Origin: Strobilurus pachycystidiatus
Taxonomy: Eukaryota > Basidiomycota > Agaricomycetes > Agaricales > Physalacriaceae
Direction of reading: 5' to 3'
Assembly (NCBI GenBank): GCA_019915135.1
Contig: JAHLMK010000010.1
Coordinates: 868,001 to 932,000, forward strand
Length of the DNA stretch: 64,000 nt
Positions 1-10,139 of the stretch are shown in pieces (position 1 is the first letter of the stretch; every line of letters begins with the position of its first letter). The translations under genes were made by a program, and so were the position numbers. The notes beneath the pieces are model-generated. The model saw nothing but the letters and a program-made list of their open reading frames with translations. It ran no database searches and had not been told where the DNA came from.

Positions 1-69
1 GAGGTCGAGAGGGTCACTCGACGACGAGCCCGACGACGAGTCGGACGGGGACGGCGCTGCAAAATCCAT
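1..69 (-). CDS. 5' end of a second SREBP-like bHLH gene (partial, runs off window)
   Basis: Read on the minus strand, the first 69 bases encode a 23-residue N-terminus starting MDFAAPSPSDSSSG. It is almost identical to the start of the complete SREBP-like gene at 7863-9458, which begins MDFSAPSPSDSSSG. The few differences keep the frame open, and the ATG context and upstream DNA are shared. The rest of the copy lies to the left of the window, so I cannot tell an intact paralogue from a truncated fragment. The N-terminal stretch is Ser/Asp-rich and acidic, as in activation domains. Confidence 0.6.
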   Translation of the reverse strand, partial: MDFAAPSPSDSSSGSSSSDPLDL

Positions 70-131
70 GATGTTGGAAGTCAAGAGCAAGATGTTTCGA
101 CTGCTAAATCAGCCCACTTTCTGATATTCAC

Positions 132-137
132 CACGTG
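132..137. promoter_or_regulatory. E-box CACGTG upstream of the partial SREBP-like copy
   Basis: A perfect CACGTG lies 63 bp upstream of the minus-strand ATG at 69. The same E-box is kept at 9521-9526 in front of the full gene. SREBP proteins are bHLH factors able to bind E-boxes, so autoregulation is possible; that is inference. Confidence 0.45.
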
Positions 138-161
138 CCGCACTGCCACCATCTTATCGGC

Positions 162-190
162 ACTGCTCGGCGGCGTAGCCGCCGAGTAGT
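162..190. other. Strong inverted repeat (13-bp stem, 3-nt loop)
   Basis: actgctcggcggc at 162-174 is followed by gta and then gccgccgagtagt at 178-190. All pairs are Watson-Crick except one G-T. It begins exactly where similarity with the copy at 9390-9554 ends. Confidence 0.75.
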
Positions 191-960
191 GCTCTGTATC
201 ACTCCACTCCCACCACCAACAGGCTCGTCCTCGCCCTCCGCCTGCTCCCACCCCGGCTCCCTCCTCGCACCCAGTCACTCCACCCATCCGCACCCAACGT
301 CCGTCGACTCCCTCCAACAGGTGTGTCGGCCCCCTTCTCGCACGCAACGCCGACTGCCAGACCCTGCGCACGTCCACACCCACCTCCCTCGCACGGCTGT
401 GCCTGCCATCCGTGCACTCGCCCCTCCGCGCATCGACGACCTCCTCACGCGGGCCCACCTCCCTTCCCTCCCCCGCACACCCTCGCCACTCGCCACCAGC
501 GCGCCCATCACGGATCCTACTCAGATCCCTCCCCTCCCTTCCCTTCCGGCGCCCCCTCCGCCCGAATGTTGAGGGCATTCCCTTCCCCTTCTACTTACCC
601 TGCCTTACTTTTACTTACTGTTCAAGTTGTTGCTTGATCATTTTGTCACACAAGTAAATGTCTATATAAATGAGCTTGAGCAAGTGTTAGAGTCAAGTCA
701 AATAATGACTTACTGTGAGCCTGATCGACGTTTCCCTCTCACCATCACCACCCATCATTGCCTCCTTCCTCTCTGTACACGACCCCCCGCACCGCCCGAG
801 GTCTCTGCGCCCGCGCTAACGACGACGACGGCGACCATAATGGCAGCGCACAAGATGAGCCCGGGACACGGATCTGCGCGCACGCGGGAGTCGCGCAAAC
901 AGGCTTAGCCGGCGCAGGGCGCGCGCACTGGAAGGTGCGCTACACGGCACTTTCTCCGTC
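191..960. other. No recognisable gene; C-rich low-complexity stretch then unremarkable DNA
   Basis: Positions 200-600 are strongly C-rich on the plus strand. The open frames there, on both strands, are Pro/Arg/Ser-biased products of composition. No domain, tRNA or repeat was recognised. Confidence 0.5.
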
Positions 961-3900
961 TTGACTTTGCTTACCCTTGCACTTAGCTTTCTTACTGGCC
1001 CTCGTATCCCCATAGCACCCCCACGATATCTACGAGTGCAACTAAAAAGGCCTATTCTACGCATTCCCACCACCCAAGTCAAGGGCCTGCAATTCAAGGT
1101 AAGCAAAAGTTCCTTGACTCTGAATTCGGCGCTTACCTTTCTTCAAGACGCGCCCGTCAAATTTGAAGAACGCCGGGCGCGAGACGCCATATCTTTGGAG
1201 TCAGTAAGCAACGCCTCCGTCAAATGCGGTCCTCCCAGACTTACCATTTAAACAGACTCCAAACACGCCGCGCGGTGCGCAAAGTGTATACTACGGACAA
1301 GTACGCTACTCGCCGGATACGCCTTCGAATTCTGCACGAATGGTAAATTGCCGTCTGTTTCATCTTTGAGTCGAATGCTTACCCTCCGTCACTAGCGCCC
1401 AACGAACGGCGAACGAGTGCTGGAGGCAGGTAAGTCCCAACACGCTGGCATCCGGACGAAACACTTACCATTCAGCCAGTCATCCTTAACGCTGTCGAAG
1501 GCGTTCGAATCGATCGCGCCCGTTCTGTCCAGAACAAGGTCAGCATCAATTTCGCCAAGTCAAGATCTCGAAGCTTACCCTTCCGCACCAAGTCAACGCT
1601 ACGCAAGGTCTACCAAATCCGAACTGCTTAGTGGCTGGCTCCTCTCAACACCCAAGTCGGACGCTTACCTTTCGCCGAGCAGCGCGCGAACGAAATCTGC
1701 AAACAGAGCATAAAGGTGAGTCCGAATACGCTTGTGTTGAGGTGACGAGCTCACCTTCCATCCAGTCATCCGAAAGCCTTCTGGAATCCTTAGCTCGCAC
1801 GACGAGGAACGACTCCGGCCCCAACTCCAACATCAACGCTCACTCGTCGACGGCACCAACGTTAACGCCAACCCCGCACACACACAACGAGGACGATGAA
1901 GACACAATCACAACACTCACCTCAGTCGGTCGACCCACGGACGGCTCTGTCGAAGGTAAGTACAAATCCAACATCGAGTCAACAAGAAAACTTACTTACT
2001 CGTATCAGCCACGAACATGGGGGGAAGGAAAGAAGAAGCTGGGGACTTGGGATCAGCCGACGGTTCATATAGGCTCGAATACCAACATGGCGCACCTGAC
2101 GATAACCTTCGGGGGCACGAACTGGCCAATGGATACACGATCGCGATCAGATCTGCCAGTGCGGCGCATTTTCCCGGTTCTCGGTTCGTGCAGCTTATTT
2201 TCTGTATTCCGTATCCAGGGCGTTGGGTTGAAGACGAGCGTTCGTGGTAACAGACATGGTTGCATGGTTGGACTTGACACGGACCTGGATTGTTCTTACT
2301 CACACATTTCGTTTCGCTGTTTTCACTTGCACGTTTCACGATGTTCTTCGTTCGTTGGTTGATCTCAATGCGATTCATATAGTTATATCACTTTCTGATT
2401 GATTGGGTGAACAAACGCCATGAGTCGCCGCGGCCGACAACGCAAGCCCAGGAGCTGGCGTCGGGAGTCATGTTAGGGTAATTGGGGTGAGTCCTTCACC
2501 CATCTCAAAGTTGGTGTTGACGACGAGACCTAGAGCACATGCGGCGTTACCCGGCGCGCGTAATTCGCGCACTCGACGAAGCTCGTATTTGGCTTTTTGC
2601 CATATTCGAACTTCAACATCTGCGTCATCGAGACGCAGATGAGCGTTTCGACTGCAGCTTATCGCAGCTGGACGTGGACCTGGAATTCAGTGGATGCTGC
2701 TAACCTGTGGCTGCATGCCTTTCTCCCTCTCGGCTCTCGTTCGTCTGAGGTTAGTTTGCGTTCTTTTTTTTTCATTCGGCATGCCACTTGTGGCGTGATT
2801 AACGAGTCGATGATTTCAGAACCACCACCGGCTCGTCAAGGATTGAATACATCCTCATCTGGCTGCCGCCGATGCGCACGGCGAAGATTGAGTCATTCCG
2901 CCGCCACCAGGTAAGTTATTTCGCGCAAGTCCGATTTCCGTCCCATTGAACAGATTGTGACCATCCGACTTAAAGCTCTCGCCCCCGTTCCTGAAGCTTA
3001 TGAGCCAACCGACGGAGATATCTTGACTCGCTCGCCTATTTGGAGACGCCATTCTCCGCTTATTGAAAAGGGACTGTTGTATTTCGTGCAAGTTTTCAAT
3101 TGACCTTCTCATTCATTCAAGGTGGGACGCGCTCGAGAGTCAATACCTCCACTGGCGGACGACTTTGCTGGTTGCATAAGCCTATTCGGCTCTGCCTGGA
3201 ACACCTCCGGCGCCAATGCGGCCGGAGCACAACGTACCGTTCGTTGGTTGGGATTCTGGACGCGTAAGTTTCTTCGGCATATCAACGTATGCGTCATTGA
3301 CTCTAACCCTTAGATTTTTACTCAGATCATTCCTCCTGGTGCCTCGAGCCGTCTGTTAGATCTCGGTATTGGAGGTAATCTTATCGCCTTCGCTCTGGTT
3401 TTGTCTCGGACCGTGAACGACTTGTATTAGTGTTAGCACGAAGATCTCAACAAGTGCATATTGTATCGTTGGGCGAGAACTGGTAAGTACCTTTGCCAAC
3501 ACGAAGCGAGCCTATCTCTGGAGTCGCACAGAACCTTAGCCCCAACGAGTTGACCGAGGACGTCGTCGAATCACTCGCTAGTCGCCGCAAACTCCAATTC
3601 CAACCTTGCAATGACCATTGACGGATTCGGAAACAATTCAAGATCTCGTCAAGATGAAACCGGGACTGCGCCGCGCACTTACGGCGGCACTGGACAGGAT
3701 CTGCGTAAGATACGAAACAAGCTTTCTGGGCCCATGTTGACTCGTTGACAACGAAGTCCAACATGTGCGTCAGATGTACTGTGGCGGACTTTTTGTATTC
3801 TCATTCGAGTTTCAGCTGCGAGTTGTGGAGGGAGTCGCGTGTCTGGGAGAGGCTCGCGAAGGTATGTCTGCGATTCCTCCCTGATATGACTGACATACTC

Positions 3901-4005
3901 ATTTGAGCAGAGTTCATCGCTCTTTCATCGTCAAGTCCAACGATGATTCGGCTCCACCCAGGCCTCTGCCGATGTTCGAGGGCCTTCAAAGAAGGCTGTT
4001 CTTGG

Positions 4006-4440
4006 TTAAGCTTTCGAGTGCGACGCGTTGGGACGTATCAACAATGTACGTATGTTTGTTGGAATCAATATTTGCGCCACGGAACTAACGAGGATGTCCG
4101 AAATAGCATTTGGATCCCGTTCCTGAGCAACGTATGCTGAGGATTGAGCAATCGATGTACAAGTCGTACTCAGCGCTGACGATGGCCATGTCTTGAACGT
4201 GAATAGGAATATGATAAGTTACATTGTATTTGGGCTTGGACAGAACATCGAGCGAGGACCCATGTTCAAGACGGCCGCACCCTACAAGCTGACAAACGTG
4301 TACCGCTCTGACACCGCCGGCGTCCACGGGGCTCGTATTGAAGGCTTTAGATTCTGATGTTCGGAATGTAGGTTTGTACTCGAACTCGAACACATGCGTC
4401 ATTTCTGCTCATGACTTATGCAGATCCCCCGACCCGATGT
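4006..4440 (+). repeat. Diverged tandem unit, copy 1
   Basis: Shares ordered blocks with 4651-5060: a TATCAACAATGTACG-like donor region, GCCACGGAACTAACGA, a GTTCCTGA block, a Thr-Ala-Gly-Val-His-Gly coding block and a terminal TGCGTCAT. The order is kept at roughly 645-bp spacing. Stops interrupt the coding block. Confidence 0.5.
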
Positions 4441-4650
4441 CTTCCTCGTTACTGTTCACAGGTACTCACAAGCAGTCTGTCATCCTTTACCCGGGCTAAT
4501 CCTGTATAGCATAGAGAAGGTATAATCGTTGCTTCACTTCGACGGTGGGTACACAAATCCGTCAACTTCAAACGTGGAGTCAAGCACTGGCCTGGACTCC
4601 GCCGATGACTTAGAAACTCCGAAGAAGGCTACACTAAAATAGGGTTGCTA

Positions 4651-5060
4651 TGCGATGCGCGTCAAGACGTGTCAACAATGTACCTTTGTTTGTTTGAAGA
4701 CAAAATTGCCGCCACGGAACTAACGAAGCTCTCCGATTAGTATCTCAACCCTCGTTCCTGACGCTCGGCGATAGGTGGGCCTCTGAAATGACTTGTCAGT
4801 GGGATACTCGAGCTGTGCTGGACATTTGCGAGGAGGTGTGAAGTGTATATGTCTTATATTTCAGACACTGTCTTTGAAACGGCGGACGACAAAAGAGGCC
4901 ATGTCAAAATGACAACACCAATTCGAGGATGTATCTATTCGACCGCCGCTCCAACACCGCCGGTGTCCACGGAGCACCCAGTGAACGTGTTATAGCTTTT
5001 CGTATGGAATGTAAGTGCTGTCTAAGTCGGAATCTTGAAGTATGCGTCATAGGCAGTGAC
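4651..5060 (+). repeat. Diverged tandem unit, copy 2
   Basis: Second unit of the duplication described for 4006-4440. Here the coding block reads FDRRSNTAGVHGAPSE before the frame decays. Confidence 0.5.
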
Positions 5061-5534
5061 AATGATCTTTGGTTTAGATTGGTCGTTCTTGTACGCGGCG
5101 GTGACCATACGCCGTCACCGAGCATCTTCTGTGATGTGTTATGGTCAGTGGCATGTTGTATTCAGTCTGGGCACATGCTGACGCGGCTCAAGGTGGTCTG
5201 AGTATCGGCATATCGGGATCTCTTCTACGGCGTACTGCTGTTTCTAACACTCCTACTTACTCACAACAGTTGGAAATGTATCTCTGGGTGGTCACAAATC
5301 CGGTCTCAAAGTGCCAGAAATGCATCTATTGACATCAAGAACAGGACTCGGAATCATATCAGAAACATGACATTTTGTCAAGGATTTCTGCCCGCCGGCG
5401 AGGCAAGTTACGGCTGCCAGGACTGAACCACAATTGAAACTTGGTGTCGCTTTGCTATCAGGGTGTGTTTTGGGCGGACTGGGAGGAGGCGGAGGCAGCG
5501 AAGCCGTCAAGTTCACGCCCAGAGTGCATTGACT

Positions 5535-5625
5535 CTTGAGCTCACCTGGATTTGAACTCAGAGCCTTGCGGCGCAAAAAAGATTGTCACGGTTTCATGCG
5601 GTGCATACCGCTGAGCCAGATCTCT
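5535..5625 (-). other. tRNA-like sequence (degenerate tRNA or SINE head)
   Basis: The minus strand carries TGGCTCAGCGG, a good RNA polymerase III A-box. About 50 nt downstream comes GAGTTCAAATCC, a good B-box. A full cloverleaf does not form: the T-stem and acceptor stem do not pair properly and there is extra sequence between. It is better read as a decayed tRNA or tRNA-derived SINE than as a working tRNA gene. Confidence 0.35.
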
Positions 5626-6109
5626 TTGCCTATCCACTATCCCCGTGTAATGTAAGGACACCTGAGGTAAAATCACGCCACACTCGAACTATTCACCTTC
5701 ATTTGCTTCTCATCCGGATTCTCAGTTCCTTAACCTTATCGACGTGTTCCAGAGTCACACCGAAGTCCACGGAGGAGAGCTGTTTGAGCCGAGGAACAAA
5801 ATTTACGGTATGTCGAGTCATTCGAGGGTCCTCTAACCTTAATCCCTATGTTGCCGTGGTCAGTCTCGACAGTCTGGATATGTTGTAGACACTGACACGG
5901 CCTGCACAGACACTCTAGATGAGTCGTAGTTCTACAACACAATACAGTTGTGTATCTGGAATATTCCTGGAGTAGGAGCACCGAGGATTGAAGCTTGAAG
6001 TACCATGACACATGCAAAAGGTTAATGCTCGACCTGGGCGCCTACCGTGGCGGTGCCCAAGGCCGTTTGTTGATTCAACGTGACTCGAACGTGATCCCTA
6101 GGATTGAGG

Positions 6110-6117
6110 TATAAAGG
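6110..6117 (+). promoter_or_regulatory. TATA box (TATAAAGG) of a candidate short gene
   Basis: TATAAAGG is followed by a CT-rich leader and an ATG at 6158, the usual layout of a fungal core promoter. The downstream transcript is described in the next entry. Confidence 0.4.
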
Positions 6118-6157
6118 CCTCGGTGCCATCAATTTGTTTGTTCTTCCTCCCGTCATT

Positions 6158-6470
6158 ATGCCAGTACGTTTCACGATCCCGTTCCCTTCTTCTGCCTTCA
6201 ACGTTGGCCTCTCCGTTGTTGACTTGGACTTGGGACTGGTGTGTCAACTGATGCCTTCTGTTGTTGTCTCCTACTAAAGTCTAGACGTTGTTCCTACCTT
6301 TGACATTGAAGTTCCTGGGTAATTCTCTGTGTTTCCATCATGCCTTCCTCGTCTCATGTTCACCGACTCAGCCCTCACTATCTTGACCTCAAGGCCTACT
6401 GGACCAGAACTTGGTAAGTACCTCCAGCAACCCTTTCCCGAGACAGCCAACTCATTGTCACCCTTCTAGC
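6158..6470 (+). CDS. Candidate short multi-exon ORF, unrecognised
   Basis: From the ATG at 6158 an open frame begins MPVRFTIPFPSSAFN. One splicing scheme keeps the frame open across three intron-like gaps: donors near 6239, 6318 and 6413, acceptors near 6283, 6371 and 6470. It gives a hydrophobic product of about 50 residues that stops just after the third acceptor. Nothing similar comes to mind. A TATA box and CT-rich leader precede it. It could equally be a non-coding spliced RNA. Confidence 0.2.
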
Positions 6471-7560
6471 TTGAACGTCTTCTTGGCCACGGTCTTGGTC
6501 TTGTCTTGGGCTCTGGGTCTCTCACTTGCTCTCTGGGACTTGCTTCGACGTCTAACTACTGGATTGATCTCGCTTGCTGTGATGCACTAACATCTATCTA
6601 GGTTGTCGAGTCATCGGTCATCAGGGTTAAGGTATGTCCGTTGTCATGATCCTCACCGTAGCATCGTCTAACCTTACGCTTAGCTCGGTTGAGCTAAGCG
6701 ACCATCACCGTATGCTGGGCCCTTGCACTTGAGCCTGAATCATTATATTTTCAACAACATACTAACATGTCACCCTAGCTATCCTATCCCGGAGCCATCC
6801 TTACCATGTCATTGTTGCCGTGTGATTCACGGACCCTCTCCCAGTATGTCGTGAGGCCCTTGGAGTGTTCTACCAGAGGGGAAGTTGTCCGCTATCAGCT
6901 TAACAGTCACTCGGGACTTACCATGAGTTTAGCCGGACTATATCATGTACGTCCTATTACCGACTGTCTTGACGTTTTGGTACTTGATTCTAGGTCGGAA
7001 GGCGCCGACACATCACTGATCCCTGCCGCCATTGTTGTTAGGGAAGGTTATGTTCATCATGTCATGTGAAGGGTTTTGGCCACTCGTGCTCGTTCTTCTG
7101 CAGGTAAGCTGCCCAAATCATCATTCCCTGACTACTATTGACCCTTTCAAAGGTTGCGATGCTTTTCTGAGTTAACGCGGCCCGTTCCCGTTGCCTCGAC
7201 ATACCCTCTCCCGGTATGTACTTACCTTGACGGCCCACTGACCGCTACCATTTTACTGTTGTCACCCTGTATGATCTTTGACATGAGAGGTAAGTGCATG
7301 CGACTGCTTTCCGGTGTATTCCTGCTCATGATACTGTTTTAGATCCTTGTCAGGCTTCCTTGGGCTCTATCTCGGTCGTTTCAACGGCGACGGCTTCAAA
7401 ACTATAGCAGTACGTTGACGGTGCCATTGCCCCCTTATTTGCATCAAAAACCCTCCAGTTTCAGCCCGAGCCAAGTCCCAAGACCACAAGTGCTGTTTCC
7501 GAGGAAAGCGTAGGAAGCACGGCTTCAGGGTAAGTTCAACTGTGTTTCCGAGTGCTGTTA
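6471..7560. other. Intron-signal-rich stretch without a coherent ORF
   Basis: Repeated GTAAGT/GTATGT...YAG pairs continue, but joined exons hit stops in every scheme tried. A perfect 10-bp-stem hairpin lies at 6677-6700. No domain was recognised. Confidence 0.35.
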
Positions 7561-7862
7561 ACCCTAACAATGTGTTTTCAGTCAATTCCGACTCGAATGG
7601 TAGACCCTGGAGCAAGGTCAGGTATGTGCCCCCCATCCTCCCCGCCCATATCTCCGCTAATCCGAACCCGACTGGCGCCAAACTGCAGGACCCTAATCTA
7701 GGGCTACATCACTGCGATTACGCTGCCTTGTTCCCGCCCTTGCGCCTGCTGAGGAGGCGGCGGCGGAGTTGCCATACTGGGAAGGGAGGGCGGACCCCCA
7801 CCAATGCTGCGGATGAAGCGAGTACATTCTTTCATCCTCCGCATCTGTCACTCACAATTCCA

Positions 7863-9458
7863 TCAGAATCGGGAGCTCGGGAGGGCTTGGTTTGTTTTTT
7901 TTCTTTTTTTTTGCTGGAGGGACGGGATGGACTTGAACGATTTAAACTTCGCGTGCGAAAGTACAATAATACTAGATACAAAGCTTGTAATCGACGCAAA
8001 CACAAGCATGAGATGGAAGACCTGGATCAACGATTGATATGTAGGGGCGACATAGTGTGGCTTTGCGCCGAGCACAACACCTTCGTGCGTCGTGGATGCG
8101 GTTGGAGTAGAGTTCGTGAGAGGGTTATTGAAAAAGGAGAACAGAGCAAAGGTCGCGAGAAGGTAGTGAGGAGCCTGGGACTGTGTTGCAATAGGCGGAG
8201 CAACCTCGGCCATCGTCGGTGGTGGTGGAACGACCTTACGAGGGCGGCCGCGCTTCCTCTTCTCGGGAACCATACCGGGCGCCGGGGGCGTCGCGCTGAC
8301 CGGCGGCGGCGGCGGAGAAACCTTGGGCTTCTTCCTCTTCCGCTCCTCCTCTTCGTCGTTGTCATCGTCGTCAGAGTCGGCGCCATCTTCCTCCATACCG
8401 TCCACTTCATCCTTCTCTTCTCCGCCAAACTTGTCCTTCCATTCTCGCTCCCACGCGTTGAGCAAGGCGGGTCCTCCGACCAGGCCAGACACCAAAGACT
8501 TCAGCCCGTCCTGCTCGCGGCGAAGACGCTGTTCCCGCTTCTTCAAGACCGTGATGTACTCGACAGCCTTGCCAAGGACATTGGCCTTGCTGCACTTCCT
8601 GGCCACCTTGACACCGTCGACAAAGCCTCGAGCGTCAATGGTGTCCATGCCTTCCTCCAGTTTGATTTTGGCCTTGGTGCCCTTGCTCTTTTTGGTACCA
8701 TCGTTCCACTCGAGAACACGGAGAGCAGGAACGGCCATGCGGAGAGACTGGATGCGCGCGTTGAGATTGGTGCGGTAACGGCGCTCGATGGTGGTATGGG
8801 ACGTTTTGGGGCGGGAAGACATCATGATAGTTCCAGACGTTGGTGGCTGAAAGGTCTGGACATTCGGCTCTGGGTGCGAGGAAGAAGGTGTGGTGGGAGG
8901 AGGAGTCGACGCTGCAGATGACGCCGAAGACGAGGAGGATGAAGGTGCACCATCTAGGGGTAGATGTTAGATTAAGCTAGGAGACAGTATCAACAGGCAC
9001 GTACTCGTAGGCAGCGCCATGATCACACCTGCAAACTCGCGCACTCTTTGAGCTAGTTCCGCCGCTGGATCGAGGGAAGATTCCGAGCCGGAGCCAGACG
9101 AGACGCTCAGTCTCCGCGGGAATGTGCTCATATCCGACGAGGAGAGGGAAGAGGGACTCGCGGATGACTGGAATGTGAATGGAAAGTCGTAGTCGTAGTG
9201 CGTTTTCGACAACAAATTCGGCTCGATGGACGGCGGCGACTTGCTGAGCATGCTGGGGTCAACAGCCATCGGCGAGCTGTTGAAATCGACGTTCTGAAAT
9301 TCGGGAAAGTCCTGCCAGATGGACGAGAGCTGGGACCAGTCGGCAGACATGGGGCTGTCCTGGAGCATGTCCTCCTGAAGGATGAGATTGAGGTCGAGAG
9401 GGTCACTCGACGACGAGCCCGACGACGAGTCGGACGGCGACGGCGCTGAGAAATCCAT
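7863..9458 (-). CDS. SREBP-like membrane-bound bHLH transcription factor
   Basis: Two exons (9458-9005 and 8953-7863) give about 514 residues. After a Ser/Asp-rich N-terminus comes a bHLH domain from about residue 204, whose basic region contains IERRYR. The tyrosine (about 211) is the SREBP hallmark that replaces the usual arginine and allows binding to sterol elements as well as E-boxes. An acidic/basic linker and an AT-hook-like KRGRPRK (about 384-390) follow. Two hydrophobic segments (about 413-427 and 460-483) would anchor it in the ER as a hairpin. In the family, sterol or oxygen depletion releases the N-terminal factor to the nucleus. The protein ends about 30 residues after the second segment, so the long C-terminal regulatory domain (DUF2014 in other fungal SREBPs) is absent, or sits in 3' exons I could not find. 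A CACGTG lies 63 bp upstream of the ATG. Confidence 0.85.
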
Positions 9459-9554
9459 GATGTTGGAAGTCAAGAGCAAGATGTTTCGACTGCTAAATCA
9501 GCCCACTTTCTGATATTCAACACGTGATCGGAGCACTGCCACGATCTTATCGGC
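9390..9554. repeat. Direct repeat, copy 2 (SREBP 5' end plus promoter)
   Basis: Matches positions 1-161. It holds the first 23 codons of the full SREBP-like gene and its proximal promoter. Beyond 9554 the two flanks are unrelated. Confidence 0.85.
9521..9526. promoter_or_regulatory. E-box CACGTG upstream of SREBP-like gene
   Basis: A perfect palindromic CACGTG, 63 bp upstream of the ATG at 9458, kept in both copies of the promoter. It may mediate feedback by the encoded bHLH factor (inference). Confidence 0.45.
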
Positions 9555-10139
9555 GACTTCACAGATAGTATTAGTAATACAGGCGCCACACTTGTCTGTC
9601 TGCCGACAAAAGACATGATGCGACCACATGTGGCGTCTTTTCTTGCGCTCTGCCATGACGATCCGCGCAAAATCTCATAGTGGGGTTCATGACGCCTCTA
9701 TACCACCACTGCTATTGTTTGGGCATGGTTGAGTGACTGCTGCTCTCGTTTTTTCTCCGTTCATAACGTCGCCACATTTCGCACAGTGCCAAGCACGGAA
9801 TCTGATGTCTCCGGCCCAGACCCTAGGATCTTCCCTTCAAAACCAAACTCCGCTACCCTTATCTCCACCATCTCAATACATTCCCTGAGGCCGTGCCATG
9901 TCCTTTTGTTTTCTGTATCTCCGGAAAGGACAACAGCACAACAGCCTTTCGCCACAATTCTGGCGTATATAAGGGGACGTGTTAGTGCGCTCTTTCTTCA
10001 GTTCCCTCTCATCCCTCTCATCTTCTCTCCTCTCCACCTACTACACAGACACCTCTAGCGATGGGGTCTGTCTTCTTCGTCACCATCGCCGACATCGTCT
10101 CATAACCCCGGAGGAGGGCGAACCCATCGTCCGCGCGTC
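9555..10139. promoter_or_regulatory. Intergenic, with TATA box (9966-9974) and CT-rich tract ahead of the tandem repeat
   Basis: TATATAAGG at 9966-9974 is followed by a CT-rich run (about 10000-10045) and a short ORF from the ATG at 10060 (14 codons, MGSVFFVTIADIVS). This looks like a pol II core promoter pointing into the repeat array that starts near 10140. No other gene is visible. Confidence 0.4.

Larger units (their letters stand above)
1..161. repeat. Direct repeat, copy 1 (SREBP 5' end plus promoter)
   Basis: About 161 bp match 9390-9554 in the same orientation, with scattered substitutions and a short indel near the E-box. The repeat covers the first 23 codons, the leader and about 90 bp of upstream DNA. 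Similarity stops abruptly at position 161-162, where an inverted repeat begins. Confidence 0.85.
961..5350. other. Low-coding region with many splice-like signals and degenerate internal duplication
   Basis: The region has many GTAAGT/GTACGT donors followed about 50 bp later by YAG acceptors, but no chain of exons gives a sustained protein I recognise. Segments at about 4006-4440 and 4651-5060 are diverged copies of each other. They share the blocks gccacggaactaacga (4075 and 4711 areas) and a stretch coding for NTAGVHGA / DTAGVHGA-like residues. It looks like a decayed, locally duplicated gene or intron-rich transcript. Confidence 0.4.

Noticed and set aside
135..572. Overlapping Pro- and Arg-rich open frames on both strands
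   Set aside because: All arise from a C-rich low-complexity stretch. Several frames are open at once, which is compositional.
1631..2362. 243-codon open frame on the plus strand
   Set aside because: Has a non-ATG start, contains internal GTGAGT and GTAAGT donors with downstream acceptors, and shows low-complexity Thr/Ser composition. No domain seen.
5535..5625. Functional tRNA gene
   Set aside because: A- and B-boxes are good but the acceptor and T stems do not pair and spacing is irregular, so kept only as a tRNA-like relic.
7542..8921. 459-codon open frame on the plus strand
   Set aside because: Lies antisense to the SREBP-like gene. Its Arg/Leu-rich composition is the mirror of the bHLH and acidic exon, and it has no domain.
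1..9554. A large transposon bounded by the 160-bp direct repeats, acting as LTRs
   Set aside because: The repeats carry the SREBP coding start and promoter, lack LTR ends, and there is no gag/pol-like coding in between.
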